64,000 nucleotides of DNA from Prorocentrum cordatum (taxonomy: Eukaryota; Sar; Dinophyceae; Prorocentrales; Prorocentraceae), in assembly GCA_963575745.1 (NCBI GenBank), contig CAUYUJ010003447.1, positions 809,228 through 873,227 on the forward strand. Reading direction: 5' to 3'. The position numbers were made by a program, and so were the translations under genes. A model generated the notes under the pieces. It searched no databases and was not told the DNA's origin. It saw only the letters and a program-made list of their open reading frames with translations. This document shows positions 22,401 through 31,582 of this stretch, one piece after another. Numbering within the stretch: the first letter of the stretch is position 1; each line of letters begins with the position of its first letter.

Positions 22401-25400
22401 GATAGGCCAGTCGCTGCCGAAAGGGGGGGGGGCAAGCGACCTGGGCCCACACACCGAGGGCTGCAACAAGGTCTGGAACGAGAAGGTTCGTTTCGCATCA
22501 AGGACACGTCACCCGTGCCATTGATCTTTCTGCTCTTGAAATGTTCCAGCGGGGCCGCGCGAGCGAAATCGACCAACGAACCAGCGCGGTGACAGTCTCG
22601 AGCGGGTAGTAAGGGGAAGACACGGGCCCAAGAGGGGCCCTTTCGGCGCCTCTGGGGGCAAGCAGGGGCCCTAAAGGGCCCCGTTTGGGGTCCTTTTCTT
22701 CACTCCCCGATTTAGGTCGTCCCCAAGCGCTGATAAACGTGACAAGGATAACCCCTGGGGGGGGGATATACATCGTGCTGGATGGGCCTGGGTGCGTCGT
22801 CCTCACGGGCGCCTGCGTCTCAACGCAGTTGTAGAAACTAACATCGTGATTTCGTCTTTGCCACATTGCGAACGCTATGGGCCCGGCAGAAGGGCGCCGC
22901 CGTAAGAGCCGCGGCTCTGCGACATGTTGTTGATCGTGTCCTGCTGCGCCGCCGGCGTGGGCCCGAAGCCCTGCGGGCGCGCAAGGGTGCGGGCGGGCTT
23001 GCGCGGGCGCGCCGGGGGAGGCCCGAGGGCCACGTGAGGCAGGATCGATCGGCATCGAGTTGGGGAACCCGATCGCATCGGAACGTGCGTCGTGTCGGGC
23101 TGCATCGGCACGGACTCGAAATGGAATCGGATCGGCTGCGCCAAGGTGCGCAGCAGCGCCGTAAGGTCATCGGGCCGCATCGGATCGTCGGAGTATCGCA
23201 TCGGAATCGAATCGGGTCGAGCGGGCCGAAGTCGATATCGAATCGAAGCGATTGGATCGAAATGGAGGAGGAAGAGGAAGAGATGGGTGGCGGTGGCCAC
23301 TGCATCAGGGGAGGCGCGCAGACAATCCGCACCAAAGCACCGAGGAAGAGGAGGAAGAGGAAGGCCCTTCCCCTTCTTGTCCTCCTCCTCGATGGGGAGG
23401 CAGCTCCTCGTCCCCCTCGGGGAAGGGTCTACTTCTTTCCCTCCCCGCCCTCCCCCGAGGGAGGGGGATCGGAGGGCGGGCGAGGGGGGGGGGAGAGGGC
23501 CTCTGGGAACCGCCGCGGGGCCCCGGGAGCGTCAAACAACACAGGGTGATCAACTGGCCGTGGGGAAAAGGGTTCGGGACACGCGGGGGCTCCGTGCGGG
23601 GAAACTCCAGGAAGCATCCGACGTCTGGGGGGGGGGGAGAAGGCGGCGTTCACCAGGAGCGCCAGGAAGAGGGGTGGGTGGGTGCGCCCCGTGGCCCGAG
23701 GCACGTGCGCGGACGAGGGGGGGGGGTGCGGCGAGCGCGTGGAAGACGAGGGGGCCATGGCATCCGGGAGATGTCATGGCCCTGGCCACGAGTTCCCCCC
23801 CCCAGCGCCGATCCAAGAGGTCCGCGGGGGCCTTCAGAAGTCGATGTCTGAGAAGGTTTGTTTCTCTTATCGGAGGCAGGGGGTCGAGGAAAGAGCGTGA
23901 TAACAAGGAAATGACGAGGAGGGAGATGGAATGGGGCAGGGGTGGACGGCGGGGACGTTGGTGCTTAATGTAGCTGTTTCACTTCGAGGCGTGGTGGGGG
24001 AGGCTTTGACGCTTCCAATCGCCTCGAAGATCGCCTAAGAGAGCCCCACGAGGGACACTGAAATACCCCAAGACTGCCCCAACGGTTTCCAAGAGCATCC
24101 CAAGAGTATCCTAAAAGACAGATTTGTCAGCCTCCAGAGCGAGGCAGCGCAAATTAGGCACCACCCTTTGTTTGACCGATGTCCTCCAAGATGCGGCCGC
24201 CAAGGCCACCAAGAGGGCCCCCAAGAAGGCCCCACGTGCTTCCGAAATTGCACCGGAAAGCCTCGAAGAGACGCCCGGACAAAAAGCTCCGCACTCATAA
24301 CAATCGGCGGCGCGCCCCAGGGGGCAGTGCAGAGGGGGTGGGCCTTCTCCGAAGGCGGCGCAGCGCAACTTCTCAGCCCCTCCCGCCTTCTGATTCGGAG
24401 AAGGCTTGGGAAGCTTCTCAGATGACTGGAGGCCTTCTGAGCCCTCTGACAAGGCGCGCCGCCGAAACAAATCCACGCAGAGTGGGCGGGGTCGGCGGTC
24501 GTCGGTTGCGGGGGGCGAGTGGCAAGTCTGGAAGCAAAATATCGACATGCATCTAGATGAAACTGAGATGTTGTTTTCGCAGTTTCCGCGCTCTCGAGGA
24601 GAGGAGAGTTGGGGAAAGGAGCGCGCGTTGAGGTGGAGCGGTAGGAGGGGCAGCGGGAAGAGCAAGGGAGGGATAATGGAGCTAGAGAGCCATGAACCTA
24701 CTCTGGATAAACGAAGGATGAATCGCCGTCAGGGCGCCCTAGCAGGTCCATAAGGGTTTTTCGAGGTCCTGTGGGGGAGTGGAAGATGTGGAGCGGGAGA
24801 GGAAGCGAGAGCGGGGAGGAATGTGCAATCGGGAAGTGGGGGAGGACCGGGAGGTGGCCAGGGGGAGGGGACGGGGGCGACAGAGGGAGAGGGGGGAGAA
24901 GATAGGAGGCGACGGACAACAAGAGCAGGGAGGGGAAGCAGTGGGCACAGAGTGAGGCGTAAGGAGGGCAGGGGAGGAGGGGAGGAGGGTTGCGCGCCTC
25001 CCCCAGCCAGGGAAGGCGGTGGGGGCAGGGGAACGGGGAGGGAGAACTGGGTGAAGGGCGAGGGGGCTGGGCGAGGGGGCTGGGCGAGGGGTGGAAGGGA
25101 GGCGAGAGGGGCAGCGAGAAGGGCAGGGGAGAGAAGGCGCGTGACGCTTAGGAAACCACATGGAATTTCACCGGGGTGTTCTTTGCCAACCCTCGAGCCC
25201 TCTTCGATCCTCATCGATTCTCGATCTTCCTCGATGATCCTCGATCATCAATCCTCCCCCTCCAGAAGGGGCCGCCACAGCGTCCATACCCGAGGCTGTC
25301 CGCCATCCGAGGCCACCTGGACGCTGAACGATGCAGCAACCGTCGGTACATGCGCGGTGGCCCCGCTCATGAGGCAACTCCTAGAAGGTCTTCGTGGGAA

Positions 25401-28400
25401 CGGTTGAAGGCTGGCAAGCCCGATTAAGGCGCCATTCTAGCGGATCCGAGCCCAAGGTTTAGCCCAGGATGAAGCCCGATTAAGCTGGAACAAGAAGGGG
25501 TGAGCGGAATTGAGCGGGATGGATGGATGGATGGATGGATGGGGTGAGCGGAATTGAGCTGGATCAAGCCGATTTCGACCATGGATGGATGTGCCAGCGC
25601 CGGTGCTGAATCTAACCTCCCACGAGTTGCATTTCACAGGGGCCTCCTCTGCCAACCCTCAGACCCTGGCCCCGCTGCATCGTCCTCGTCGGAGGCCATC
25701 CGCTATCCGAGGCTACATGGACGCCAAACGATGCAGCAACTGTCGGGACATGCGCGGTGGCCCCCTCAGGAGGCAAGATTAGGCGCCATTGAGCCATATC
25801 TAAACCCAAGGTTAAGCCGAAGACCAAGATTCAGCCCGATTGCACCGGATTGAACCGAAGTAGGCTGGAATATGCTGGAATAGACCCGTTTCGCAAATGC
25901 TGCACTGGGGAGGGTGCGTCCTGACCACGATTTCGAGGCGAATCCAGCAGTGACGACGGTGAGGGGTAGCGGTGTGGGTACGTCCTCCGCTGATATTCAA
26001 CTTCCCAGGAGTTCCATCCGAAGCCCACCCCCGCAGGGCTCCGCGCAGAGGGGGGCGAGCCTCGTCCTCCGACTCGTAGTCGTAGCCGGTGGCGACGCGC
26101 GCGTCTCCAGCGCCGCGGGGCAGTATCTCCACCCACTCCACGACCTGACGATCGGAGGAGGCCAGGACGGCGCCTTTCGGCGGCGCGCCCCAGGGGAGGA
26201 GGCAGAGGGGGGGAGCCTCCTCAGAAGCCTCAGACGGCGTTCGGCCTTCAGGGACGACTTCCACGCCATGTGCGAAGCCACAGAGGGCTTCTGAGAAGGC
26301 CTGTGCCCTCTCACGCCCACCCTCGGTGCGCCGCCGACTCTTCTGCGACGGAGGCGGCGACTACGGCAGCGGCAACGACGGCGACGCCGGCGGCAGCGAT
26401 GACGGCGACGGCGGCGGTGACTAGAAACGACGGGGGAAGGTGAGGGCGGCGCCAGCAAAGCAAAGACCTATCGGAACCGATGCCTCTGCTTAGCGCGAGG
26501 ACGGCGAACGACGAGAAGGAAAGAGGATACGGGGAGGAGGGGGTATTGGGATGGGGGAGAGGAGGGCGATGCCGGGAGGAGGCATGAGAGAGACTGAAAA
26601 GGGAGAAAGGGGAGAGGGATGGGGGGGGGGAGAAGGATAACAAGCAGGAGGGGGAGGCCGAGGGCCCACTGATGCGGTGCGGCCATCCTGTGGCCACTCG
26701 CCCGGGAGCGATCAGGGGGGCTTCGCCTGAATCGGCGCAGGGCCCCTCACGCCAGCGGAGGGGATGTTACAACCATCGAACGACCAACTCTCGAAGATTC
26801 AGGCTACCGTCAGCCCACGACTTCCCAAGAGGACTCCGAGATGGCCCCAAGACGCTCTCAAAATGACCCATCAGGACTTAGGACGGTCCGAGGAGGCCCC
26901 AATACGACCCTTTCAGATCCGCAAGACTCCTAAGATGGACATCGAAGGCGCCAGAATGCCCAAGAACACTCCAAAACAACCCGAGAAACTCCCAAGAGGC
27001 CTCGTGGGGCCCCAAAGATGCCCCCGAGAGACCTCCCAAAAGGCCCCCGGGAAGACCCGATGAGAGGAGGCGGGGCGGAAATTATAGGAGGAAGACGGCG
27101 AGAGACACCCCGACACGACGCGGAAACATGTGGTACACACACGCTACGACATCCCCAAGATTCGAGGCACGAGACGTTACACGGTTCGACCTTGTGTGCG
27201 CTCCTCGAACGGTCGCCAACCAGAGCGCTGGCCTGGCTTAATGGCAGGCCCCGACGGCTCTGGCCTCGATCAAGAAGCGGGACACTCATAATCAGCTCCC
27301 CGACAAGCGAAGCGGTGCAGTGAAAACATGCCAAAAAGATGAATCGAACAAAGCAGGGTGGTTCGGAAAACGCCCAAAGCCGTTTAGCGAATGCTAATGA
27401 AAATGTCGGGGTGCGTTTCCCTCCCTTGGAGCTTCCGTATGGGTTCCCGCACGGCGCACCACGGGCTGTTGTCCGTGGGCCCCCGATGTCGGCAACAGCC
27501 CCCAGAGGGCGTTGAACCTTCAGCGCCAGCGCTGTCGTCGGGGCCGCGTCGAGGCGAACGAGCCTGCCATGGGGATGGCAGCCCGTGCTGCCAGCTTGCA
27601 CCGCCCCGTCTGCAGATATTCCTCGAGGCCCTGTGCAACGTTGGGCGCAAACCCACCCTCCCTCCTCGAACTCCCGCCTCCTCCCAACCTCGAGCTCTCC
27701 CTCTCCTGAGCAGCGAATGTTGCATGGTCCTCCGTGGGCATGCAGCATACACCGAATGAGGCAACGTACGATTTGGTGAACGTGGGGTGTGTGTGTGTGT
27801 GTGGCGAAACATATAACACATGGTGCAGCACAAGACGCAACACAATTATGTACAGCATGTGGTACACTATCTGAAGTGAAACGACGTGGTGAATCGTGGG
27901 CTGCCTGGTGCAACCTAGGGCGCAAAATGTGGCAGACAGAGCACGGTGCACCCAGTGACGCAACGGACGATCTGGTGCATTGCAGTGTGCCCAGAATATC
28001 CTCATGGCACAACTTACAGAACAATCGTAACACACAGACTGGGGTACACCCCCGCTGAGGCAATGAATGACTTGGTGGATCGCGAGGTGTCTGGCGCGAC
28101 CTATGTTTCCCCCCACGGGGCCGAAACGTTTGAATTATCCCGGCAAAGCAACCTAACAGCGATGTGTAGGAGCATATCTGGAAGCATTCCCCTTAAGATT
28201 CGTATGAGAATCCAGTTGTAGAATTCTGCTGTTCTCGCAGTCGTAGTCGCATTCGCGATGACAGTCGCAGTGGCAACGGCAGTCGCAGTCACAGCCTCAG
28301 CCTCAGCCTGCCTCAGCCTCAGCCTCAGCCTCAGCCTCAGCCTCAGCCTCCTCAGCCTGCCTCAGCCTCAGCCTCAGCCTGCTTCAGCCTCAGCCTCAGT

Positions 28401-31028
28401 CTGCCTTCAGCCTCGGCCTCAGCCTCAGCCTGCCTCAGCCTCAGCCTGCAGCCTCAGCCTCAGCCTCAGCCTGCCTCAGCCTCAGCCTCAGCCTCAGCCT
28501 GCCTCAGCCTCAGCCTCAGCCTCAGCCTCAGCCTCAGCCTCTGCCTCAGGCCTCAGCCTCAGCCTCCTCAGCCTCAGCCTCAGCCTCAGCCTCAGCCTCA
28601 GCCTCAGCCTCAGCCTCTGCCTCAGCCTCAGCCTCACCTCAGCCTCACCTCAGCCTCAGCCTGCCCTCAGCCTCAGCCTCAGCCTGCCTCAGCCTCAGCC
28701 TCAGCCTGCTTCAGCCTCAGCCTCAGTCTGCCTTCAGCCTCGGCCTCAGCCTCAGCCTGCCTCAGCCTCAGCCTCAGCCTCAGCCTCAGCCTCAGCCTCA
28801 GCTCAGCCTCAGCCTCAGCCTCAGCCTCAGCCTCAGCCTTCAGCCTCAGCCTCAGCCTGCCTCAGCCTCAGCCTCAGCCTCCTCAGCCTCAGCCTGCCTC
28901 AGCCTCATCAGCCTGCCTCAGCCTCAGCCTCAGCCTCAGCCTGCCATCAGCCTCAGCCTCAGCCTCAGCCTGCATCAGCCTCAGCCTCAGCCTCAGCCTG
29001 CCTCAGCATCAGCCTCAGCCTCAGCCTCAGCCTCAGCCTCAGCCTCAGCCTCAGCCTCAGCCTGCTTCAGCCTCAGCCTCAGTCTGCCTTCAGCCTCGGC
29101 CTCAGCCTCAGCCTGCCTCAGCCTCAGCCTGCAGCCTCAGCCTCAGCCTCAGCCTCAGCCTGCCTCAGCCTCAGCCTCAGCCTCAGCCTCAGCCTCAGCC
29201 TGCCTCAGCCTCACCCTGCATCAGCCTCAGCCTCAGCCTCAGCCTGCCTCAGCCTCAGCCTGCATCAGCCTCAGCCTCAGCCTCAGCCTGCCTCAGCCTC
29301 ATCAGCCCTCAGCCTCAGCCTCAGCCTCAGCCTCAGCCTCATCAGCCTCAGCCTCAGCCTCAGCCTCAGCCTCAGCCAAAGCCTCAGTCTGCCTTCAGCC
29401 TCGGCCTCAGCCTCAGCCTGCCTCAGCCTGCTCAGCTCAGCCTCAGCTCAGCCTCAGCTCAGCCTCAGCTTCTCAGCCTCAGTCTGCCTTCAGCCTCGGC
29501 CTCAGCCTCAGCCTGCCTCAGCCTCAGCCAGCCTCAGCCTCAGCCTCAGCCTGCCTCAGCATTCAAAATGTGGCCCGGGAATGGAATTCTGGGAACTCGA
29601 AGAACACGAAGTGGCCTACAGTTGGCTCCGGGCATTCAAAATCATGCCCAGGAATGGAGTTCTGGGAACTCGAAGACCACGAAGTGGCCTACAGTTGGCT
29701 CCGGGCATTCAAAATGTGGCCCGGGAATGGAGTTCTGGGAACTCGAAGACCACGAAGTGGCCTACAGTTGGCTCCGGGCATTCAGAATGTGGCCCGGGAA
29801 TGGAGTTCTGTGAACTCGAAGAGCACGAAGTGGCCTACAGTTGGCTCCGGGCATTCACAATGTGGCCCGGGAATGGAGTTTTGGGAAGTCGAAGAGCACG
29901 AAGTGGCCTACAGTTGGCTTCGGGCATTCAGAATGTGGCCCGGGAATGGAGTTCTGGGAGGTCGAAGAGCACGAAGTGTGTGACTGTTTGCGAAACACGC
30001 ATTCGGACACGAGTTCGGACACAGCTCCCCGGATGCCGCCCCGACTCCCCTGTGGAGTCATCTGCTGCTCTCTTTTGACCCCACTAGAAACCTATCAGCA
30101 AAAGCTGTTAGGTAAAAACCACGCTACGTGCCTGTGGAGGAGGACGCCCTCTGCGCCTCCTCCTTGGCCTGAACACGCAGGCTCAAAGCTCTCATCCTGT
30201 CAGTCTGGATGAGACCTGCCATGGCAGGCTGGCGCAAAGACACCTCCTCAGGAGGCGGAAGCGCGGCAGCGTAGCATATATTGGTGACTCCTCTCCGAGA
30301 AGACACCGTCACTTCCGCTGGAACATCGCGGGAGTGTGGCACAAATCCATCGTAAATTTTGTGCAGACTGGTCGCACCACTAGCTAGATTTCGCTGTTGG
30401 CACTCTCGTCCGAGCAATCGGCACCTTCGTGACGTCGTGACGTGTATGCTCCGCATACCGTGCAGAATAAAAGAAATCTTTCATCGGTGCCCTGGATCAC
30501 AGTGCAGTGTGCCAGGGAATGACCGAGGGACAAATCAAGGGTTTTCTTCCAAATCTTGGGCATGCCTTTACATCCGAGCATCGGTCTAGAGCTGCTATCG
30601 TTCGAGAGGGTCAATAATCTGATACAAGGTGCACGTCCATGGCCGAGTTCATGTCACGCGTGCCAACCTCCCGATTTAAACAACTTGGCCCTCCGCACCC
30701 ATCAACGAAAAATATGGCGCCGTTGACTGTTTGTTGCTGTTGCCTGCTGCTGGTTTCTGGAGCTGGCGGCAACCGGTCTCTGCTAGTGGCTGCAGGCTGC
30801 TGCCGCTTGCTGCTGCTCTGCAGGCTGCTGGCCGGTGCCTGCTGTTGCGTGCCGCTGTTGCTGCTGCTGCCACGGCGTTGACGTGCTCTACAAGGCAGAC
30901 GAGAGCGACAAGCGACGGGCCTCCTCCATAACGCTCTCGCCAGAGTCCGAGGCTGCGCTGTCGTCGCTAGACGAAGACGAGGACGACTCTTTCTTTTTTT
31001 TCTTTTTATTTTTGCTCTTCTTGCCGTC
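13365..31028 (-). CDS. NKAP: NKAP-like protein gene (C-terminal part), at least seven exons
   Basis: Exons at 30921-31028, 26061-26144, 22888-22970, 20250-20276, 17300-17404, 15546-15609 and 13365-13481 join in phase. They give the order seen in NKAP proteins: a Lys then Ser-rich tract, a WVE segment, GPTP, SYGGALLPGEGDAMAEYV, MRIPRRGEVGISADQIE, LGYVMSGSRHRRMNAVRIRK, ENQVYSAEEKRALAMYNFEE and KANRE. NKAP is a nuclear RNA-binding, splicing-linked protein and transcription cofactor; the C-terminal domain is its conserved part. Every intron begins GC or GA and ends AG, a dinoflagellate habit. Introns are 1.7-4.8 kb and full of repeats. The 5' end is not settled. The four most C-terminal junctions rest on strong family identity; the two most 5' exons rest on composition and phase. 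Confidence 0.85.
13760..14095. repeat. TTGCTTGGCAT minisatellite
   Basis: Imperfect 10-11 bp units of TTGCTTGGCA/TTGCTTAGCG through about 300 bp, all within the last NKAP intron. Confidence 0.88.
14096..14660. repeat. Diverged tandem repeat with GAGGAACGC core
   Basis: Repeated phrases CCTCGAGGAACG, GCTGGCCAGCCAGG, CACCCACTGTG and CACGGTAAAGAGAG occur in varying order, with spacing of about 60-130 bp. The block is intronic. Confidence 0.65.
14990..15205 (+). repeat. CGGATCGG-rich dispersed family, copy 2
   Basis: Same order of phrases as copy 1: AATCGGATCGGATCGGATCG, GCTGCATCGGCACG, AAGATGCACAACAACGCCAT, GGGCCGCATCGG and GTCGGATCGGTCGGATC. Confidence 0.85.
15546..15609 (-). CDS. NKAP: NKAP-like exon, 64 nt
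   Basis: Reads (R)HRRMNAVRIRKENQVYSAEEK, nearly the canonical NKAP sequence. Acceptor GTCTCCAG|G; the donor is GAGAAG|GACGGC, so the following intron (13482-15545) begins GA. The first base completes the Arg codon whose AG ends the previous exon. Confidence 0.9.
16800..16970 (+). repeat. CGGATCGG-rich dispersed family, copy 3 (diverged)
   Basis: Contains CGAATTTGATCGGCCGCGCC, AACATGCACAATAACGCCAT and GGGCCACATC, then GATCGGATCGGAGC: the central part of the family. Confidence 0.7.
17300..17404 (-). CDS. NKAP: NKAP-like exon, RIPRRGE segment
   Basis: Reads (E)YVKSGMRIPRRGEVGISAD then QIEGLESLGYVMSGS(R), the best conserved part of the family. Acceptor CCCAGACAG|G; the donor TTCCAG|GACAGC starts the intron with GA. 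The end is fixed by the shared Arg codon with 15609. Confidence 0.92.
17490..17870. repeat. CT microsatellite region
   Basis: Several (CT)n runs separated by short unique bits, with a (TA)n patch at 17803-17815. Intronic. Confidence 0.9.
18030..18640. repeat. AAGAGGCCCC minisatellite
   Basis: Two clusters (about 18040-18175 and 18270-18640) of CCCAAGAGGCCC and CCAAGACGGCCC units; the reverse-complement form of the 10136 cluster. The bridging piece 18176-18270 has no repeats. Confidence 0.88.
18735..18840. repeat. CT microsatellite
   Basis: (CT)n runs at about 18746-18764 and 18777-18794, plus short ones, just upstream of the satellite leader. Confidence 0.85.
18848..19745 (+). repeat. Composite satellite unit S1, copy 1 (77-bp monomers)
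   Basis: Starts with a leader (CCCAACCATCCTGTGGCGTT, then CCTCGTTTTGAAGAGACCGT and a CCT-rich stretch). About ten monomers of ~77 bp follow, with the core AGCGTTTCGTGGCCCCATAG, TCCACCGAAGGTCCCAGTG and CCGCATGCGTCCCGCAC. Some monomers are shortened. The tail found in the other two copies is missing. Frames through it are open only because the monomer lacks stops. Confidence 0.92.
19841..20074. repeat. Foldback element F1, with partial tandem duplication
   Basis: Left arm TCCGCGCAGACGTCTTGGAT with CGGCGCTGGACCCCC; right arm GGGGGTCC, CCGGTCCAAGAG, TCAGCGCGGACCTCC. The right half is then repeated to 20074. Intronic to the NKAP-like gene. Confidence 0.75.
20077..20196. repeat. GGA microsatellite
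   Basis: GAGGAGGAGG repeats, about 110 bp, directly after the foldback copy. Confidence 0.92.
20250..20276 (-). CDS. NKAP: NKAP-like micro-exon, 27 nt
   Basis: Encodes only (L)PGEGDAMA(E), the PGEG turn of the NKAP domain. Acceptor CCTCCCCTCCGAG|G follows a pyrimidine tract; donor GCAGA|GCGCCC. Both split codons (CT|G and GA|G) are completed by the neighbouring exons, which supports such a small exon. The frame upstream (RLAAPSPPR) does not look like NKAP. Confidence 0.75.
20790..20935 (+). repeat. ATCGGCGATAC dispersed family, copy 1
   Basis: Phrases in order: GGACCAGCTCAGGGGGT, AATCGGCGATACATC, GATAGGTCGGCGATA, ACAGCGAATCC and GCTCCTGGGCGGGGTGGGCG. The same order occurs at 39490-39610, 47340-47455, 50595-50725 and 62040-62185. 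Confidence 0.82.
21510..21630. repeat. ACGATCACA repeat ending in a perfect palindrome
   Basis: Imperfect AACGATAAC/AACGATCAC units lead into a perfect 32-bp palindrome (about 21570-21601, centre AACGATCGTT). The reverse complement then repeats as TGTGATCGT. The whole forms a long hairpin. Confidence 0.9.
21780..22090. repeat. TGTGTTGGGTGAC minisatellite
   Basis: Variable ~20-bp units with GTTGGGTGACTGTGTTGG and related phrases. Open on the minus strand as a Thr/Gln/His-rich frame, which I take as composition only. Confidence 0.8.
22190..22345. repeat. Foldback element F1, copy at 22.2 kb
   Basis: Arms GGTCCGCGCGG...TTCTTGGATCTGCGCT and GCACCGATCCAAGAGGTCCG with CGCGGAG, followed by AAATTTATGTTTACGCCG, the outer end also seen in the copies at 42 kb and 47.7 kb. 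The core holds TCCCTGGCGCAC. Confidence 0.82.
22888..22970 (-). CDS. NKAP: NKAP-like exon, GPTP to YGGAL
   Basis: Reads GFGPTPAAQQDTINNMSQSR then GSYGGAL(L). The YGxALLPGEG start of the NKAP domain is split between this exon and the 27-nt exon. Acceptor CGCCCGCAG|G; donor CTTCT|GCCGGG (GC intron). Confidence 0.8.
23038..23275 (+). repeat. CGGATCGG-rich dispersed family, copy 4
   Basis: GATCGATCGGCATCGAG, GGGCTGCATCGGCACGGA, AATCGGATCGGCTGCGCC, GGGCCGCATCGGATCG and GAATCGAATCGGGTCG, in the family order. Confidence 0.85.
23276..24300. other. Repeat-poor intronic sequence with a half foldback
   Basis: G-rich runs around 23440-23760. A right arm of the F1 foldback family (CAGCGCCGATCCAAGAGGTC) at 23800-23830 lacks a clear partner arm. 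AAGAGGCCC-like phrases occur near 24190. No gene seen. Confidence 0.5.
24305..24445. repeat. CTTCTGAGAAG block, copy 1
   Basis: Starts GGCGGCGCGCCCCAGGGGG, then GGGCCTTCTCCGAAGGC, AGCTTCTCAGATG and GGCCTTCTGAGCC. Same style at 26170, 40750, 45285, 48855, 49140 and 49355. Confidence 0.7.
24446..25170. other. No gene seen
   Basis: Purine-rich (GGGGAGAGG-like) sequence on the plus strand, giving open but unpatterned frames on the other strand. Intronic to the NKAP-like gene if the 26 kb exon is right. Confidence 0.5.
25172..25800. repeat. Two ~170-bp direct repeats
   Basis: 25172-25400 and 25618-25795 share TTTCAC, GCCAACCCTC, CCATCCGAGG / CTATCCGAGG, ACGATGCAGCAAC and ACATGCGCGGTGGCCCC in order. 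Between them is a GGAT tetranucleotide run (25518-25540) and GATTAAGCTGG-like phrases that also recur at 25790-25890 and 46125-46200. Confidence 0.8.
25900..26015 (+). repeat. GATTTCGAGGCGAATCC family, copy 1
   Basis: GTCCTGACCACGATTTCGAG with GCGAATCCAG, then GGTAGCGGTG. Copies at 47100-47225 and 49600-49760 share the phrase and the following GTAGxGGTACC-like stretch. Confidence 0.75.
26061..26144 (-). CDS. NKAP: Probable NKAP-like exon, WVE segment
   Basis: 28 codons: VVEWVEILPRGAGDARVATG then YDYESEDE. Acceptor CGATCGTCAG|G, donor GACGAG|GCTCGC (GC intron), phase 0 on both sides like its neighbours. A WVE-containing acidic segment precedes the GPxP motif in NKAP proteins. I include it on phase, position and composition; it could be chance. 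Confidence 0.55.
26165..26300. repeat. CTTCTGAGAAG block, copy 2
   Basis: GGCGGCGCGCCCCAGGGG, then GCCTCCTCAGAAGCCTC and GGCTTCTGAGAAGGCC. It lies just 5' (minus strand) of the WVE exon. Confidence 0.65.
26310..26815. other. No gene seen
   Basis: A GGCGAC/GGCAAC trinucleotide patch (26345-26425), then purine-rich plus-strand sequence. Intronic. Confidence 0.5.
26820..27062. repeat. CCAAGAGGCCC minisatellite, diverged
   Basis: Loose units such as CCAAGACGCTC, CCCAAGAGGACTCC and CCCAAAAGGCCCCC; the same family as at 18030. Confidence 0.65.
27300..27430 (+). repeat. Dispersed repeat shared with 48.9-49.3 kb
   Basis: GAATCGAACAAAGCAGG, GAAAACGCCCAAAGCCGTTT and TTTCCCTCCCTTGG correspond in order to AAACAAAGCATGG, AAACGCCCAAGGCCGTT and TTTCTCCTCCCTTG at 48990-49085. 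Confidence 0.6.
27740..28115. repeat. Degenerate repeat with GAGGCAACGxACGATTTGGTG
   Basis: Three spaced copies of GAGGCAACG-like and GATTTGGTG-like phrases at about 27755, 27953 and 28057. A (TG)n run lies at 27788-27801. Intron or intergenic. Confidence 0.5.
28265..29557 (+). repeat. CAGCCT hexanucleotide array, ~1.3 kb
   Basis: Nearly pure CAGCCT units with short slips (CAGCCTGC, CAGCTC) and higher-order blocks such as TCAGTCTGCCTTCAGCCTCG repeated about five times. The plus frame is open for hundreds of codons (Ser/Ala/Leu/Gln/Pro) for compositional reasons. Confidence 0.95.
29558..29990 (+). repeat. 73-bp tandem repeat, about six copies
   Basis: Starts of GGCATTCA at 29631, 29704, 29777, 29850 and 29923 give an exact period of 73 bp. 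Core phrases are AATGTGGCCCGGGAATGGAG, TCTGGGAACTCGAAGA and CACGAAGTGGCCTACAGTTG. It abuts the CAGCCT array directly. The unit is open in all three plus frames. Confidence 0.95.
30124..30614 (-). pseudogene. Possible C-terminal remnant of a non-LTR retroelement
   Basis: Two minus frames carry protein-like sequence: GHSLAHCTVIQGTDERF then LLFCTVCGAYTSRRHEG, and, after a frame change, LHKIYDGFVPHSRDVPAEVT and RQPAMAGLIQTDRMRALSLR. The H-x(n)-FCxxCGAY pattern resembles the zinc-like end of dinoflagellate LINE proteins. The match is by memory and weak; an unrecognised gene is possible. Confidence 0.3.
30921..31028 (-). CDS. NKAP: Probable NKAP-like exon, Lys/Ser-rich tract
   Basis: 36 codons: DGKKSKNKKKKKKESSSSSS then SDDSAASDSGESVMEE. 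Acceptor CAGCGCCAG|G, donor GAGGAG|GCCCG (GC intron), phase 0 at both ends, matching the WVE exon. NKAP proteins have such Lys then Ser/Asp-rich stretches before the conserved domain, but so do many nuclear proteins. Confidence 0.55.
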
Positions 31029-31493
31029 CTGGCGCTGGGGTGCCGCAGAGCACATGTGACTCAATCGCCGCCCCTCCAACAAAGATGAGACACCACGGGA
31101 CGGGAGTGAGGGAATGATGAGCGAGGATATCGTTCGTGTTACTCCTTATCCTTATCGTTCCTTTCCATGCTGCTCCGTACTCGTCCTCCTTCCATGCCGC
31201 CTCTTCGTCCCCCTACTCAATTTCCTCCTGAACAATCATCCTCCGCCGTCCCTCCTCCAACCTCATTGCTCCTCCTTACAGCCAGCATCCTACAGTGCTA
31301 TCCCATATTCGCCCTCCCCCTACGGATGTTTCTCACGCTTCTGCTCACTTGTTTCCCCCACCCACCGCTGCCCATCATCCACCCACCAAATCCTCCTCCC
31401 CTGACACATCATCCTCGTCACGATACCCATCCTGCCCCCTAACTGTAATCTGCCTCTTCCTCATACGACTCATCCTCACATCACCATCACAAT

Positions 31494-31550
31494 CACCATG
31501 ACCACCACCACAACCACCACCATCATCATCATCATCATCATCATCATCAG

Positions 31551-31582
<32 letters not shown>

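Noticed and set aside
28258-30078. 606-codon plus frame through the CAGCCT and 73-bp arrays
   Set aside because: Both arrays lack stops because of their unit sequence; no domain and no splice or leader signal. Kept only as a repeat observation.
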